From Heliocidaris erythrogramma (lineage: Eukaryota > Echinodermata > Echinoidea > Camarodonta > Echinometridae): a stretch of DNA of 64,000 nt. The position numbers and the translations under genes are program-made. Positions within the stretch are counted from its first letter, which is position 1; every line of letters starts with the position of its first letter. The notes beneath the pieces are model-generated. The model did not search any database, was not told where the DNA came from, and saw only the letters and a program-made list of their open reading frames with translations. The DNA is taken from NCBI GenBank assembly GCA_025617745.1, contig CM046854.1:59616721-59680720 (forward strand), in the 5' to 3' direction. Below are positions 1 through 11,215 of this stretch, in pieces.

Positions 1-1078
1 TGGAATCATACTGAACAATATCAGATTTCAAAGGGCGTTTGATATGCGTTCATGAACACAATCCTTTAGACATGAATAGCAATCCCTTTATCGTGATGAT
101 GAATGAGGCTGCCATTAATTTTGTTTGTACGGTTATGACAAAGAGATGACTGAACAATTGACATGCATGTTTAGTCAAAATAGGGAACTCATGACTTCTA
201 TTTTTTAGAGCGCGGTTCATAACACCAGGTCCTCTATTGATAATGTGCGTGTGTGTGTGTGTAATTGGGTTTTTACAGGCGTGTATCAATCAGATATGAT
301 TATTTACGTCTGGGACCGACCTTTAACGTCACCATCCGAAAGACGTGACTCAGTCTCGAACCTGGGTCCGCTGAATCAGTTTATAACTTCCACTGGTAGC
401 TGGATTACAGGCGCACGCCACAACGCCCATAACGCCCAGTGATGTAATGATGTAATGTCGTATATTTACTCTATGATACTGGATATGATTCTGACATTAA
501 CCTTCGTGACACTTTCCGGAGGATTCACGAGAAATATCTCCAACTGAATTGAACTCCCATCAAGCCCTTCTAGGGTAAACAGTACATGTCATAAAATTCA
601 TGAAAATATGTCTGTAAGAAAGAAAAGAAAGGAAAGTAAAATACAACAAAAATAGGAAGAAGAGGAGGGAGGAATAAGGAAGAGAAAGAGAATTTTATTT
701 TTTTATAAAAGCTCAGTATTAAAAAGCATGCCATGCTTGTTATACACGTTCTCAATGTCATTTACATTAAGACAGCATTTCTCATTATCCCGAAAACGTG
801 AATTGAAAAAAAGGAAAATACATTATTTACAAATCAAATTTCAAATTTCAAATTTTCCTACATTTACTCCGTTTTTTGGTAACGAATAAGGCTATATAGT
901 CGCCAGGCCCATTTCAAAAAGTAAGGCCATTATCTTTGATATTATTTGTTATCATATATTTGGCTTCAACTGCTCCTGGGAGGGGACTCATCTTGGTATG
1001 ACTTAAAGGTGTGTACTACAACGGGATTTCCCTCACAATCGGTATCGCATGAAGGCCCGATATTGAGAGCAAAAAGGA
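1..1078. other. no gene recognised; possible repeat at 245-450
   Basis: I see no supported gene here. A short GT microsatellite lies at about 244-262. The stretch 270-440 has a mixed GC-rich composition unlike its flanks and contains CGAACCTGGGTCC, which resembles a Pol III B box. That suggests a dispersed repeat, but no ends or second copy are visible in the window. 600-700 is purine-rich. Confidence 0.3.
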
Positions 1079-1430
1079 AACGGGGTCATCCCAGTAGAAC
1101 GACAGCCCATGAGACCAACAGCCTATAAAACCGACAGCCTAAAAAGACCGACAAAACAGCTAAGAAAAACCATTAGGAGATACAGATAAAAGAAAGTTTC
1201 AGAAGGTCCCAAGACCGACAGCTCTCGAGACCGACAGCCCACGACACCAACAAAACAATATAAATATGTTGTTCCCGTGGGCCGTCAGTCTAATAACCCT
1301 CTGAAAATGAATAACAGGCCCACGAGACCGACATTGTTAGTCTAATTGGCTGTTGATCTCGTAGGATATCGGTATAGTTGGATATCGGTTCAATAGGCTG
1401 TTCGTCTAGTGAAAATCTCACTGATAATAA
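1079..1430. repeat. short-repeat cluster on the motif GAGACCGACAGCC with inverted copies
   Basis: Variants of ACCGACAGCC recur at about 1130, 1150, 1210 and 1223. Reverse-oriented variants (GGCTGTTGATCTCG, GGCTGTTCGTCTAG, GGCCGTCAGTCT) occupy 1277-1410. Direct copies on the left and inverted copies on the right give a foldback layout, as in a small non-autonomous element. Its superfamily is unknown. Confidence 0.45.
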
Positions 1431-2584
1431 TATTGTGCACATCTAACGAGAGTACTAATTTGTGGCATTGCACCACTGTATTTCTCCAACAATGGAACTA
1501 ACATCTCCAAGGAAAATTTTGTTTTAAGTACTAAAAATTGTCCCTACCGTGTACATCAAAATTCAAGAAGAAGTCATGGTAGGGCCAAGTACATGTATGA
1601 TATTATAACACTAAGCATGAGTGACTGTATTCTGGCTTTAGTAATTTGTTTACAGTTGTATGTGTGGTGTGGTGGGTGTGTGGATGTGGGTGGATAGTGT
1701 GTTTCTGTCTATATGCAGGGCAGTCTAAAAGACATAATGAGGGGCACCCCTGTTATGTATACGTTTTCTGATTTCAACATCAAGGCCTCCCTCTTGTGTT
1801 GAGATACAGTTAAATACATGAGTCATGGTCCAACTCATCGATCTCTACTTCGTGGATATACCGGTAGCATCATACGCACATCTCTATTCGAACAGTTGCT
1901 TACTTTTAAATTAGGAGCCCTACACTCAAACACAGTACGTGGGACATCGTCTGATGGGTACGATTCTAGTGTACTCCTATGCAAAAGATGCGTGATTTGA
2001 TTTTTGCTTAAATAAAGATATTTAGTGATTGCCACATTAAATCGCCTTTAGGATTTGTTTTGCCTGTTTGTGCAGTTAATTTGTGGAAAAGACTTCACAG
2101 CTCTGAATTATTTGATTCTAAATATAAATAAAATTGTATTGAAACAGTACAGCGGGGGTGTTTTCTGAGAGCCCTAAAATGGCGACATGTCCCATCAAAC
2201 ATAGAGGGCGTTGCTTTATCCACTATAGTAGAGATTGATGGTCCACCTACATCATTTTTTTTGTCTCTGACTATATCTCTCTTATTTTTCTTTTAGTCAT
2301 TAAGAAAATAAATAATATTAAAATTTTGATCAGTATGGGCCTTTCTTTCATTTTTTTAACATTAATTTTATGAATACCATAGCATTAAGTTTTCTTACCT
2401 CTCAATTTGTTTAACACTCTCCTTCTGTAGAAAAAAAAATGTATACAGAGCTCAGTACTGCGAGTACCATTTTTCTATTCATCCACAAATGGCAACAAAA
2501 AAGTCTTGCAGAAGTGGGCTGATAACAAAGTAATAATCGTCCATAACATTTATATATAATTTTCTTGTCTGCTTCTATTTTAAG
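1431..2584. other. no gene recognised; probable intron/5' flank of the EGF exon
   Basis: AT-rich sequence with no exon I can support and no recognisable repeat. If the EGF exon at 2585 belongs to a longer gene, this is intron, and the upstream exons lie outside the window. Confidence 0.3.
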
Positions 2585-2737
2585 CTGTGAATGAGTGCAT
2601 CAACAATCTGCATAACTGTAGCCCGAACGCACTCTGCATCGACTTGTCAGAACATGGCTACACGTGCCATTGCAATGCTGGTTTTAACGACTCTGATCCT
2701 ACCTTACGCGGTAGATACTGCATTAAACATGCTAAAG
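2585..2737 (+). CDS. EGF-like domain exon of a type I membrane protein (internal exon)
   Basis: This exon starts after an AG acceptor (TTTTAAG|CT) and ends at a GGTAAGTA donor; both boundaries are phase 1, the usual arrangement for a shuffled EGF exon. It encodes about 51 residues beginning VNECINN. Six cysteines are spaced as one EGF domain: NEC, HNC, ALC, YTC, HC, RYC. The NEC start resembles calcium-binding EGF domains, but the preceding split codon cannot be Asp (its last two bases are CT), so calcium binding is doubtful. The next exons in phase are the 24-nt exon at 3491 and the transmembrane exon at 4960. The gene therefore probably ends in this window and begins outside it. The full protein is not identified. 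Confidence 0.6.
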
Positions 2738-3490
2738 GTAAGTATTATGTAATGAAATCAGTCATAAAATGGTTAGATTATACAGGAAAAATACAAGTTT
2801 TTATTTTTTTTTATTCAGGGTAAGACTTCCTCCTGGTATTAAAAAAATGTCAAAACTGTGTTTGATTTCAATAATATTTCAATGAGTCAGCCGTGTGAGG
2901 AAAATAACACATTGTATTATTTTCTATCTATAGGGGGCACTAGAGTCTCCACCCCCCCCCCCCACCACCACCACCATTGTGTTGTAAATATATTCCCGTT
3001 GATGCATTACCTCCCCTGCATGCTATTGATCCACGCCCCTTTGATCGGCATCCCCACTAGCGAAATTGTTATTATTGTCTTGTTTATCATCGTATTTCAC
3101 TTAACAAAATATCACAAAGTCTCCTTATACAGGTTTATCTAATACTTTAAGGACTCTTTAAGGACTAGCTACTATTTTCTTGAAGTTCGGGCTAGCCAAT
3201 GATGAACAATAATCGCTCAGGTTCCCCTGCTTAAAGTGATTTTTGAACTATAAATGGAATATTTCATCTGAAATGACCGTGAATGGAAATGTACAATGAG
3301 AACTGAGACTTCACCTCCATTATCATAATTTTCCGTACATGCCATAACAAATTTCTATGATAATGATGATAACTTTTCAGAGCTGGATGGACCAATCGAT
3401 GATATTAGTTGTCTTCATTTCTTTAGGTGGTAATCTTCATCTCTTTTTCTTTTGTTCCCCTTTACTTTTTTTTCTTTCTTTACATTGCAG
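2738..3490 (+). other. intron of the EGF-TM gene
   Basis: 753 bp between the EGF exon and the micro-exon. It contains a short C run followed by CAC repeats near 2951. It ends in a strong polypyrimidine tract and TTGCAG. Confidence 0.45.
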
Positions 3491-3514
3491 AGACCGAAAC
3501 TAACTTCAATCAAG
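3491..3514 (+). CDS. 24-nt juxtamembrane micro-exon (ETETNFNQ)
   Basis: The segment is bounded by TACATTGCAG and GTATGC, both good splice signals, and is 24 nt long. Read in the phase left by the EGF exon it gives E-T-E-T-N-F-N-Q and leaves phase 1 for the transmembrane exon. It would be a short acidic/polar stalk between the EGF domain and the membrane. The call depends on signals and phase only, because a micro-exon has no domain evidence. Confidence 0.42.
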
Positions 3515-3824
3515 GTATGCATGCACAAAACAAATAAAACAAACAAGACAAAACAAAACAATAAGTCTTTTTGTTTTGTTTTGTTTCGTTTTTGTTATTT
3601 TTTAAAGACAAACAGAGAGTAGGGAGAGAAAAAGGATAGAAAGGGAAACAGACAACCTTTTCCCGTAATTATGTCAAACCGCCCGCTAACTTGCCGAGTA
3701 CAAACCTGGAATATATGAAGATGATATGATATTCATACGTAACTGGAAAGGCGCTATATGTAGAAAAAAAATAAACAAAAAAATAAACAAAAATAAAACA
3801 AAATAAAACAAAACAAAAAGCAAG

Positions 3825-4392
3825 TTTGTAAACAAATTTTTAGGCATTTTACTCCCAGTGTTAAAGATCGTAAGCTCGATCTGTAATGAAAAACACAAGT
3901 CAGAAAAAATTGGAACCAGCGGGATTCGAACCTGTCATCTACTGCTTGCCGGGCAGCGACTTAACCACCAGGCTATTCTGGTTCACGGCCAAGTCACGAT
4001 GAACTGGAATCAAATACCCAAGATCCTCTTCTTCCTGACTCATTAATATTCAACGGTCCACCGTAGACAATGGTTAGTAAACGAAGAAGCTTGATGGGAG
4101 GAATTTAATTTGTAAACAAATTTTTAGGCATTTTACTCCCAGTGTTAAAGATCGTATGCTCGATCTGTAATGAAAAACACAAGTCAGAAAAAATTGGAAC
4201 CAGCGGGATTCGAACCTGTCATCTACTGCTTGCCGGGCAGCGACTTAACCACCAGGCTATTCTGGTTCACGGCCAAGTCACGATGAACTGGAATCAAATA
4301 CCCAAGATCCTCTTCTTTCTGACTCATTAATATTCAACGGTCCGCCGTAGACAATGGTTAGTAAACGAAGAAGCTTGATGGGAGGAATTTAA
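3825..4392 (-). mobile_element. two tandem 284-bp copies of a tRNA-derived SINE
   Basis: Two almost identical 284-bp units (3825-4108, 4109-4392) sit head to tail. On the minus strand each holds a tRNA-like head: GAACCAG and CTGGTTC form a 7-bp acceptor stem, GGTTAAGTCG lies in the A-box region, CTGC/GCAG closes a 7-nt loop with GGC at the anticodon position (Ala-like), and GGTTCGAATCC is an exact B box. Position 33 is C rather than T, so this is a derived element and not a functional tRNA. Each unit begins with TTTGTAAACAAATTTTTAGG. They lie in the intron between the micro-exon and the transmembrane exon. A further copy lies at 42530-42800. Confidence 0.7.
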
Positions 4393-4432
4393 TTTGTAAA
4401 CAAATTTTTTTTTTGCATTTTAGGCATTTTTA

Positions 4433-4595
4433 GGCTGCCCGGCAAGCAGTAGATGACAGGTTCGAATCCGCTGGTTCCAATTTTTCTTACTTGTGTTTTT
4501 CATTACAGATCGAGCATACGATCTTTAACACTGGGAGTAAAATGCCTATAAATTTGTTTACAAATTAAATTCCTCCCATCAAGCTTCTTCGTTTA
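4433..4595 (+). mobile_element. partial SINE copy of the same family, inverted relative to the tandem pair
   Basis: It runs from GCTGCCCGGCAAGCAG through the B box and body to the CTCCCATCAAGCTTCTTCG terminus, on the opposite strand from the two preceding copies. It lacks the 5' half of the tRNA-like head. Together with the 4109-4392 copy it forms a large inverted repeat in the intron. Confidence 0.65.
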
Positions 4596-4959
4596 AAAAG
4601 CAAGGTATTGATCTTTTAAAGCCAAATCAAGAGAAAATTTCTTCCAGCTACAAATTCCGAAGGTTTCTTCCAGGGGCGTCGCCAAAGGGGAAGTGTGGGG
4701 GTGTCACCCTCCCCACTTAGAATTGGTGTTGCCAAATGCGCCACCTCTGTCGGCGAAAAAAATGGAGGAGGAAGGGGGAGGGAAAAGGAAATGGGAAGGA
4801 GAAAATCGGGATGTTTTTTAAGTTTCCAAACAATGTAGAATGGAGAATATATTCTCGTTTCACTCAAGATTGCGAAAAATAATGCCAATTTTATACTTGA
4901 ATTGTGTTTTATCTTTTTTTTCTTATTCTTTTCTTCTTTTCTTCTTTTTTTTTGAACAG

Positions 4960-5144
4960 TGGATTGGAAGATTGTAGTTGGTGTAACGGTGTCGATTAGT
5001 GGGACACTAATCCTTGTCCTTGCATGCTTGACATTTAGGTGGTATCGAAAAAGTCGCCAAATGAGACGGAGTTGGATTGACAACAAAAGCACGGTTACTG
5101 TCGATCCAAAAGTAATGACATCGTCAGCAATCGCTAAAGTTTGA
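4960..5144 (+). CDS. transmembrane and cytoplasmic-tail terminal exon of the EGF-TM protein
   Basis: After a long T-rich tract and GAACAG the exon continues in phase 1 with VDWKIVVGVTVSISGTLILV and ends at TGA 5142-5144. About 23 hydrophobic residues form one transmembrane segment. A basic stop-transfer patch (RWYRKSRQMRRS) follows, then a tail of some 25 residues rich in Ser/Thr/Val that ends SAIAKV. With the EGF exon outside the membrane this predicts a type I single-pass protein. The short tail has no catalytic domain and no motif I recognise. AATAAA-like signals occur downstream at 6081 and 6567. The family is unknown. Confidence 0.6.
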
Positions 5145-5521
5145 AGGATGTTCAAACCCGCCATGAATAGTGGCCTATCAGTATTTATATTTGAGGAAGA
5201 GGAATACAAATTTGTATGGGGAGGTCTTCATGCATCTTTTCCAAATGTGTATAATATCGATTTCATTTTGCTTCATTTTTATTTTCTGCAATCATGGTAC
5301 AATTTTGAAGAGATCTAAACCCTTGGCATAGTAATCGTTAAATATAATGTAAAGAAATGTATTGAAGTACACTCAAATAGCATGTCACTGAATGCTTCTA
5401 TAGTAGCATTAAGTGACAATTTAAGCAATGTTGTTTAAAAGACAGAACCTGTATTTTAAACAAACGTTGTTTAAGAATCTTTTTAACAATACTGTTTAAA
5501 AAGATTGAAAATTTGCGCTAG

Positions 5522-5629
5522 ACGGGTTTCCTTCTCCGCCAAACACGGCCCGCTACATCATGGTGGGTGACTTTGTGGTTGACATGTTGCAGAAGTTAAA
5601 AATGCCGGAGCTGATTGATACATTCAGAG
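5522..5629 (+). CDS. candidate 36-codon exon, SAM-like start (uncertain)
   Basis: This segment is open, phase 1 to phase 1, bounded by TGCGCTAG and AGAGGTAAGC. It encodes DGFPSPPNTARYIMVGDF followed by VVDMLQKLKMPELIDTFR. The second part resembles the first helices of a SAM domain (xxLxxLxMPELIDTFR). No good phase-1 donor lies in the transmembrane exon just upstream, so how it joins that gene is unclear. It may be an alternative 3' exon, an exon of another transcript, or a relic. Its 3' end overlaps a near-perfect inverted repeat (5610-5668). Confidence 0.35.
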
Positions 5630-6024
5630 GTAAGCATTTAGACTAAATGCTTACTCTGAACGTACCAATCAGCATGACAGACCATGCACGATTTTTATAG
5701 TATAGTATTCAACTGTTGTAGCCAATGTATTTTAATCAATCTGTCATCGGTGATACATTTTAGTTATCTTAGGTTGTTAGTTGTATATAAGTCTTTGGGA
5801 TTGACATATTAGACCACCCTTACTTAGCCTTTTCATCTTGTGTAACTAATTTCTTGTATATATCCATTGTCCTTTCATAGTTTTTACCTTACTACGTTGC
5901 ACAAGAATGAAATACCAAGGTCTCCCAAAAGAGCCTGCCGAGTCTTAATTCTGATTGTTACATCGATATAAATGTCACGATTTAACATTTTTCACTCAGT
6001 CCATTGACTGTATCTTGTTTGCAG

Positions 6025-6071
6025 ATGATAAAGGTATTTTTACATCCGGAAAAGATTCGAACTCATTATAA
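6025..6071 (+). CDS. candidate terminal exon following the SAM-like exon (uncertain)
   Basis: A good acceptor (TATCTTGTTTGCAG) opens a phase-1 reading DDKGIFTSGKDSNSL ending at TAA 6069-6071, with AATAAA at 6081-6086. Joined to the preceding candidate exon it would give TFRDDKGIFTSGKD, which fits a shortened SAM-like sequence. The evidence is splice signals and phase only. Confidence 0.28.
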
Positions 6072-6773
6072 CAATTGGTCAATAAACAAACAATATAAGT
6101 CAATAAGCCAATAATTCAATTGTAAACAGTGAAAAAAAAATTATTTTGGTATAATTTGTTACTCGTCAGAATAGTGATATTGATTTTTTCTTAAGTTAAA
6201 ATATAGAAATAAAGAAATAATTAAGGTTCCATATACAAATTGTTAGGCATTTGTCTAAAAGATAAACTGTCATGTTAACGATCTATGCACTTAATATGCA
6301 AAAAACATTGGCATATTGTATAATTTTCATATTTAAGGCAGAAGATATTGAATTTATTGTATTACTCTCTTGTATCGTCACATTTAAATTGCTGTAATAT
6401 GATTTAATTATTCACATCGAATTATACAATGTTTTTATTGAGAAAAACAAAAATCACTTTTGATGATAATATTCCAGAAATCACCCCCAACAACTAACTC
6501 CTTTTATTTATGAACATATTTTTGAACAAGTATTGTATATATTTTTATATTTTTAAAGAGAGACTAAATAAATGAATAATATTTTTTCAATGAAGTTACT
6601 TCCTGGTTTGCTATATACTCTCTCAGAATTTATAATTCTTTGCAAACGAGGCTACATTGCGTTGTGACACGCGCATAATAAACCTGCGCGTAAGCGGTCT
6701 TTGTTTAAAACATGGCGGATCATGGAGCTCCCAATAGTTCCCTTTCACGTACATGATCTATGGGCGGGAACTA

Positions 6774-7552
6774 TACTGACCCACAATAAAAAGTACCCAC
6801 GACTTTATAATGTTATATCATATTTATATTGACAGATACAGAATGACAATGAACCAGGGTGGAAAGATTGACCTTTTATTGAAACATTTCTCTAATTTCG
6901 GAAGACAATGCTGTCTCTTGTCAGCGCGCATTACAGCGCAGAACACAACAAGTTGAAAAATGAAAGTCACAGATCAGTAGCGTGTGTAGCCACCATTTGT
7001 TTGCAGACAGGCATTGTATCTGCGACGCATACGCGCACCAGTCTTTGAATGAAATCTTGTGGAATCCTGTTCCATTCATCTTGCAAAGTCTGGATCAGTT
7101 TTACAAGAGTCCTGACCATGCCAGCAATGCGCCTCCCAAGCTCATCCCACAGATGCTCAATGGGATTGAGGTCAGGGGACATCGCCGGCCACTCCATGGT
7201 GTTAATGTTCTCACCCCTCAGGAATGCAGTGGTTAGCCGTGCAGCATGAGGTCGGGCATTATCATGCTGAAAGATGCGCAGTCTTCGGCTGTTCTGCAGG
7301 AATGGCACCAGGTGTGGTCTCAGGATATCGTCCACATAGCGCTGTGCAGTGATGTTGCCATCCACAAACACCAGGGGTGATCTGTGACTTTCATTTTTCA
7401 ACTTCTTGTGTTCTGCGCTGTAAAGCGCGCTGACAAGAGACATCATTGTCTTCCGAAATCTTTCCACCCTGGTTCATTGTCATTCTGTGTCTGTCAATAT
7501 AAATATGATATACCATTATAAAGTCGTGGGTACTTTTTATTGTGGGTCAGTA
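6774..7552 (-). mobile_element. Tc1-like DNA transposon derivative with long terminal inverted repeats
   Basis: The element is flanked by TA (6772-6773, 7553-7554). Both ends begin TACTGACCCACAATAAAAAG and remain nearly identical inverted for about 180-200 bp (6774-6976 and 7378-7552), with one extra stretch in the left arm near 6870-6895. Between the arms lies only the C-terminal half of a transposase on the minus strand. It cannot be autonomous. It is a foldback-type derivative: the inverted repeats carry both the start and the stop of the residual frame. Confidence 0.8.
6967..7467 (-). pseudogene. Tc1/mariner-type transposase, C-terminal part only
   Basis: The 166-codon frame contains HDNARPHAA, MEWPAMSPDLNPIEHLWDEL and a basic helical C-terminus, the diagnostic second-Asp and Glu region of a DD34E Tc1 transposase. 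The N-terminal helix-turn-helix domains and the first catalytic Asp are absent. The first ~30 residues (MERFRKTMMSLVSALYSAEH and onward) are simply translation of the right inverted repeat running into transposase sequence at HRSPLVFVDGN. A full-length Tc1 transposase is about 340 residues. The product would be inactive. Confidence 0.8.
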
Positions 7553-7554
7553 TA

Positions 7555-8739
7555 TTTGAAGCTCCATGAAATGACTGACCAATCAGAAGCGACCTCCAGT
7601 GTCGCGACTGTAGCTCTGGTTATCACCTACGCCAAAAAAGCTTGTAAAGACCGTACGCCAGTAATTCAAAGCAATGTTTGCACTTTTTTTTGCAACAGCA
7701 AAAACAAATGATATGATGTTGCCCTTATGGCTCGTCGAAGACCGCAAGAGTCACTGACGCCGTCCTACTTCAAGCAAATGTCGCCTCGTGTGTATCGGAT
7801 TTAAAAGTTGTGAAGTGACACGGCACAGGCGTGTGAGTTGTCAAAGATATGAGGAGAGCAGATAGGCTGGAGAACTTCAGTTGATCCAGACTCCTTTCTT
7901 TATCGACATAGCAAATAAAATGCTCTGAAACGTGGAAAGACGCATTCCCAACGATTTAGCTAATTTTCTATAGATACCGACTTAACTTTTTGCTTAATGA
8001 ATTCTATCATCTCAATAAGCGACTATATTTTTCGTCAGGGACTTTCATTTTCCTCCTCTGACTTTAAAAACGTTCTAGGCCCCATTTCATAAAACTTTTC
8101 ATCAATGACAAGTTATAAGCTACTGTTATAAGCTACTGATATCTTGCATCCGATTGGCTGAGAGTAAATTAGTCGGTAAAAATCACTGACAAGACACTTG
8201 ATGAAACGTCCGCCCAGTTCTCTTTTGAGCGTGTACGTGGCGGGATGGTTGACGGCCATCGGCCATATCCCACTAATTCTTAGCACGTGCCGCTTCGTTG
8301 CATTAGCAATAAATAATACATATATATTATGTTATATATCCATCATGTAAAATAATATATGATATAAAATATGAAATAGGCATTTGTGAGCGAGCAAACC
8401 CCTTTATGTATCGTTTTGATAGTTTTGTTTTTTTTTTAAATCATGCCTAATCTAAAGATTTGTATGTTTGAAGATACTTCATTAATCACTTAAACAATAT
8501 CAATATTTATCAAGCTTTCAACAAATTTAGGAATACGTAGGAGAGATAATTAAAACATTACATATGATACACATTGTTTAATTACTCTCTCTCTCTCTTT
8601 CTCTTTCTTCATCTCACTCTCCCATTAGTTTAAGGAAATCTACAAAAATTAGGATTTCATATATACTCCTCTACATCACATGATCATACATTATGCTAAA
8701 AATACTGTTTTAATGTTCTGTGAGTCTGTGACAGATGAT
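7555..8739. other. no gene recognised
   Basis: Intergenic-looking sequence. A TATATA-rich stretch lies near 8320 and a TC-rich microsatellite near 8582-8612. I see no supported exon and no element with clear ends. Confidence 0.3.
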
Positions 8740-9429
8740 TTGTAGAATTTTATTGACTCTTTGACCCCACTCGGGGTATGAGAATACAAACATGAAAGTA
8801 TAGATAACAATACATGACTTTTGAATACAATTATTTTAAAAAGATAATGACATAATGATACAATGTACAAACAAAAGTTCTATAAAAACAATGTACATGT
8901 GTAGAATATAACCAACTAATAAACGCAATGTATGTATAGATAGTGTATAGTGTAAGAACATTTACAAGCTACAATGTAAACAAAACACTATCCTACCGCT
9001 ACGAGTACGTATGGGTCAAACTCTAGTTGTACTACCAGAAAATCCTAAGGTATCTTCTTTTTCTGTTTTTTGAGAAAATTGCAACATAATAAGGCGTGTA
9101 AATCTAGCTAAATTCTTCAACTGAAAAGTGTTCCTAGTATAAAATAGTTCTGTCATGTGCAAAGCACTCGGAAGCCTGGGCCTATATGTACAAAACTTTT
9201 TTGGCAAATATAAACGTCTCTCCTTTAAAAAAAAGGACAAACAAAAATATAGTGAAATTCATCGCCTAGTATCAGTATTTAGGCAGAGAGGACGCTGCAT
9301 GCCACTATGTGGTGTGTTTGCATCAAATCGTCCCTTGTTTACAGGTAGTTTATGAGATCTACACCGAAACTTACAGAGAGTAAAAGCATCAGTTTTATTT
9401 AGGGTGAGTAAATAACTTGATTAAGGTTT
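8740..9429 (-). repeat. possible LINE 3'-tail fragment, otherwise unassigned
   Basis: On the minus strand 8800-8740 reads CCCCGAGTGGGGTCAAAGAG followed by TCAATAAAATTC, like the 3' UTR of the LINE starting at 9430 (which has GGACCCCATTGG and AATAAA). 8810-9429 is AT-rich and I recognise nothing coding in it. Confidence 0.35.
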
Positions 9430-9824
9430 GATTTCATTTGATTTTATTCGTCAGGTATATTGCAATATGTACAAACACATCGAGGTACCATGACAGGATA
9501 GCCCATGAAAGCCGAAATGGCTTATTTCCAATGGGGTCCTTACCTAAATAACTGATAAAAAAATACACTAAGAAAACACATTAGTACGGCTACAAGACTA
9601 TCGTACAAGTACGACAAGTGATAAGAATGTACTAAAGTAGCAAAATAAAACATAACATTTTTATAAAGTAGGCGAAGATTACATAAATGTGAAAACAAGA
9701 CTTAACGGAAAAAAACTATATACAGAAAATCATAATGAAACTATCGATAATAAACGTTGGTTACATAAGTCATATAATATAGGAAAAAACCCTCTGAGCT
9801 ACAAAAAAGAGAGGAGAAATACAG

Positions 9825-10500
9825 TTATGGAATAGACACATTTTTCAGATGATGCTTCAATACCCTTTTAAAATGTAAAAAATTCTTAACTGACTTAACA
9901 TGATTTGGGAGGGAATTCCAGAAAAGAATACCGTTAAAATAAAAGGAATTTCCAATTTTACCTTTCCGCTTAGGCACTACGAAATTAAATTGACTATTTC
10001 TAGTGTCATGCCCATGAACACTTGAAGAGCGAGTAAAATTATTTGAAATATAGTGCTCTGCATTAGAGTAAAAAATCTTATGTACATGGTGAATTAAAAG
10101 TTGTTGTGATCTAAGGTTTATATGAAGAAGACCAGCTGTTTCAAGTTCACTCTTCCCAATGTGTGTTCTTGGTGGTAAGTGATTGATAAATCTTACAATC
10201 TTATTTTGAATTATTTTAACTTGTTTTGATCCACCTTGCCTAGAATGCAGTACCATGCCGCATTATCATAATCAAATAAACATTGTATTAAGGAAAAACT
10301 TAACTTAAAATGCGTCTTGATTTTGATAACGATACAAAAATTTTAGACGAGCATTAGCTTTTTTGACAATACTGTCAACCAAACTTGAGCAAGAAAGATC
10401 ACTAGCTATATTTAGTCCTAAATACTTCACAGAATCCTGTCTCTTAATGAGTTGATTGTTATAACTTATATTGAAATCATCAGTATACTTCAAATTAATC
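9825..10500 (-). pseudogene. LINE reverse transcriptase, C-terminal region
   Basis: The segment reads DDFNISYNNQLIKRQDSVKY then LGLNIASDLS (the KYLGL block that follows the RT palm), and after a frame break KIIQNKIVRFINHLPPRTHI and NGILFWNSLPNHVKSVKNF, typical of CR1-group C-termini (FWNSLP). It is followed by a 3' UTR containing GGACCCCATTGGAAATAAGC. The catalytic core is absent. Confidence 0.75.
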
Positions 10501-10529
10501 TTTAGCCTGTCTCACTTTTTTTTGCACCA

Positions 10530-11180
10530 AATTACGTAAAAGTTTATATTTCATTTCTAAACATAAATTACCATAAATCCTTTTTCATTCTTTTAAAAGC
10601 TATATTTCTTTGTCTTATTAACGAAATAATTTCAGCATTCATCGGTTATCGGTTCTTTGCTTAATTCTTACTTGTTTTAATGGAGCACATTTATCAACTA
10701 TAGACATGAAAATATTTTGAAAATTGACGACGCAGTATTTACTTCTTTACATTCTAATATGTCAGACGAATTGAATTGAGATAAAACATTATTAAAATCA
10801 TCTATAAAATAGTTTCTCATACACCGAATATTTATATTTCTATGCTGTCTGAATACAGGTCTTATAAGCTTCCTAGAGCAGTAGGTTAAAAAATGATCAC
10901 TTAGGCCAATTTCAATAACACCACTTTGACAAATATTTTCTTCTTTACTGCTGATTACATGGTCTATTAATGATGAAGTGGCCGATGTTGTTCGAGTGGG
11001 TTTAGTTATAAGTTGACTCAAACCATTTAAATTCAAAATATTCTTGTATTTTTTTGATAATGAAGACTGCTGCAAAAGGCAGATATTCACGTCCCCTAAA
11101 ATTATAACCTCATCATCTTTTGTTAATTTATCCAAGGTGTCAGTGAGATATTCAATAAAATAATGGTCTTTACACAACAC
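10530..11180 (-). pseudogene. LINE AP endonuclease C-terminal half and linker
   Basis: DEVIILGDVNICLL, ITKPTRTTSATSSLIDHVIS and IGLSDHFLTY are the late blocks of an AP-type endonuclease (GDxN, the T-x-x-IDH block, SDH). Linker sequence follows and is closely matched by the second copy at 12165-12477. One or more frame breaks lie between this part and the N-terminal half. Confidence 0.75.
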
Positions 11181-11215
11181 CTACAGTAATGGGTTTTTTA
11201 TGGGGTAATAGAATG

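Noticed and set aside
360-425. Alu-like phrase GGATTACAGGCGCACGCCAC
   Set aside because: Coincidental resemblance. No Alu body around it and the organism is not a primate.
3858-4330. identical 62-codon frames
   Set aside because: Frames across the two SINE copies. Pol III-type sequence, not coding.
4616-5209. 197-codon minus-strand frame
   Set aside because: It is antisense to the transmembrane exon and its T-rich flank. Lys/Ser/Leu/Pro-rich low-complexity translation without domain.
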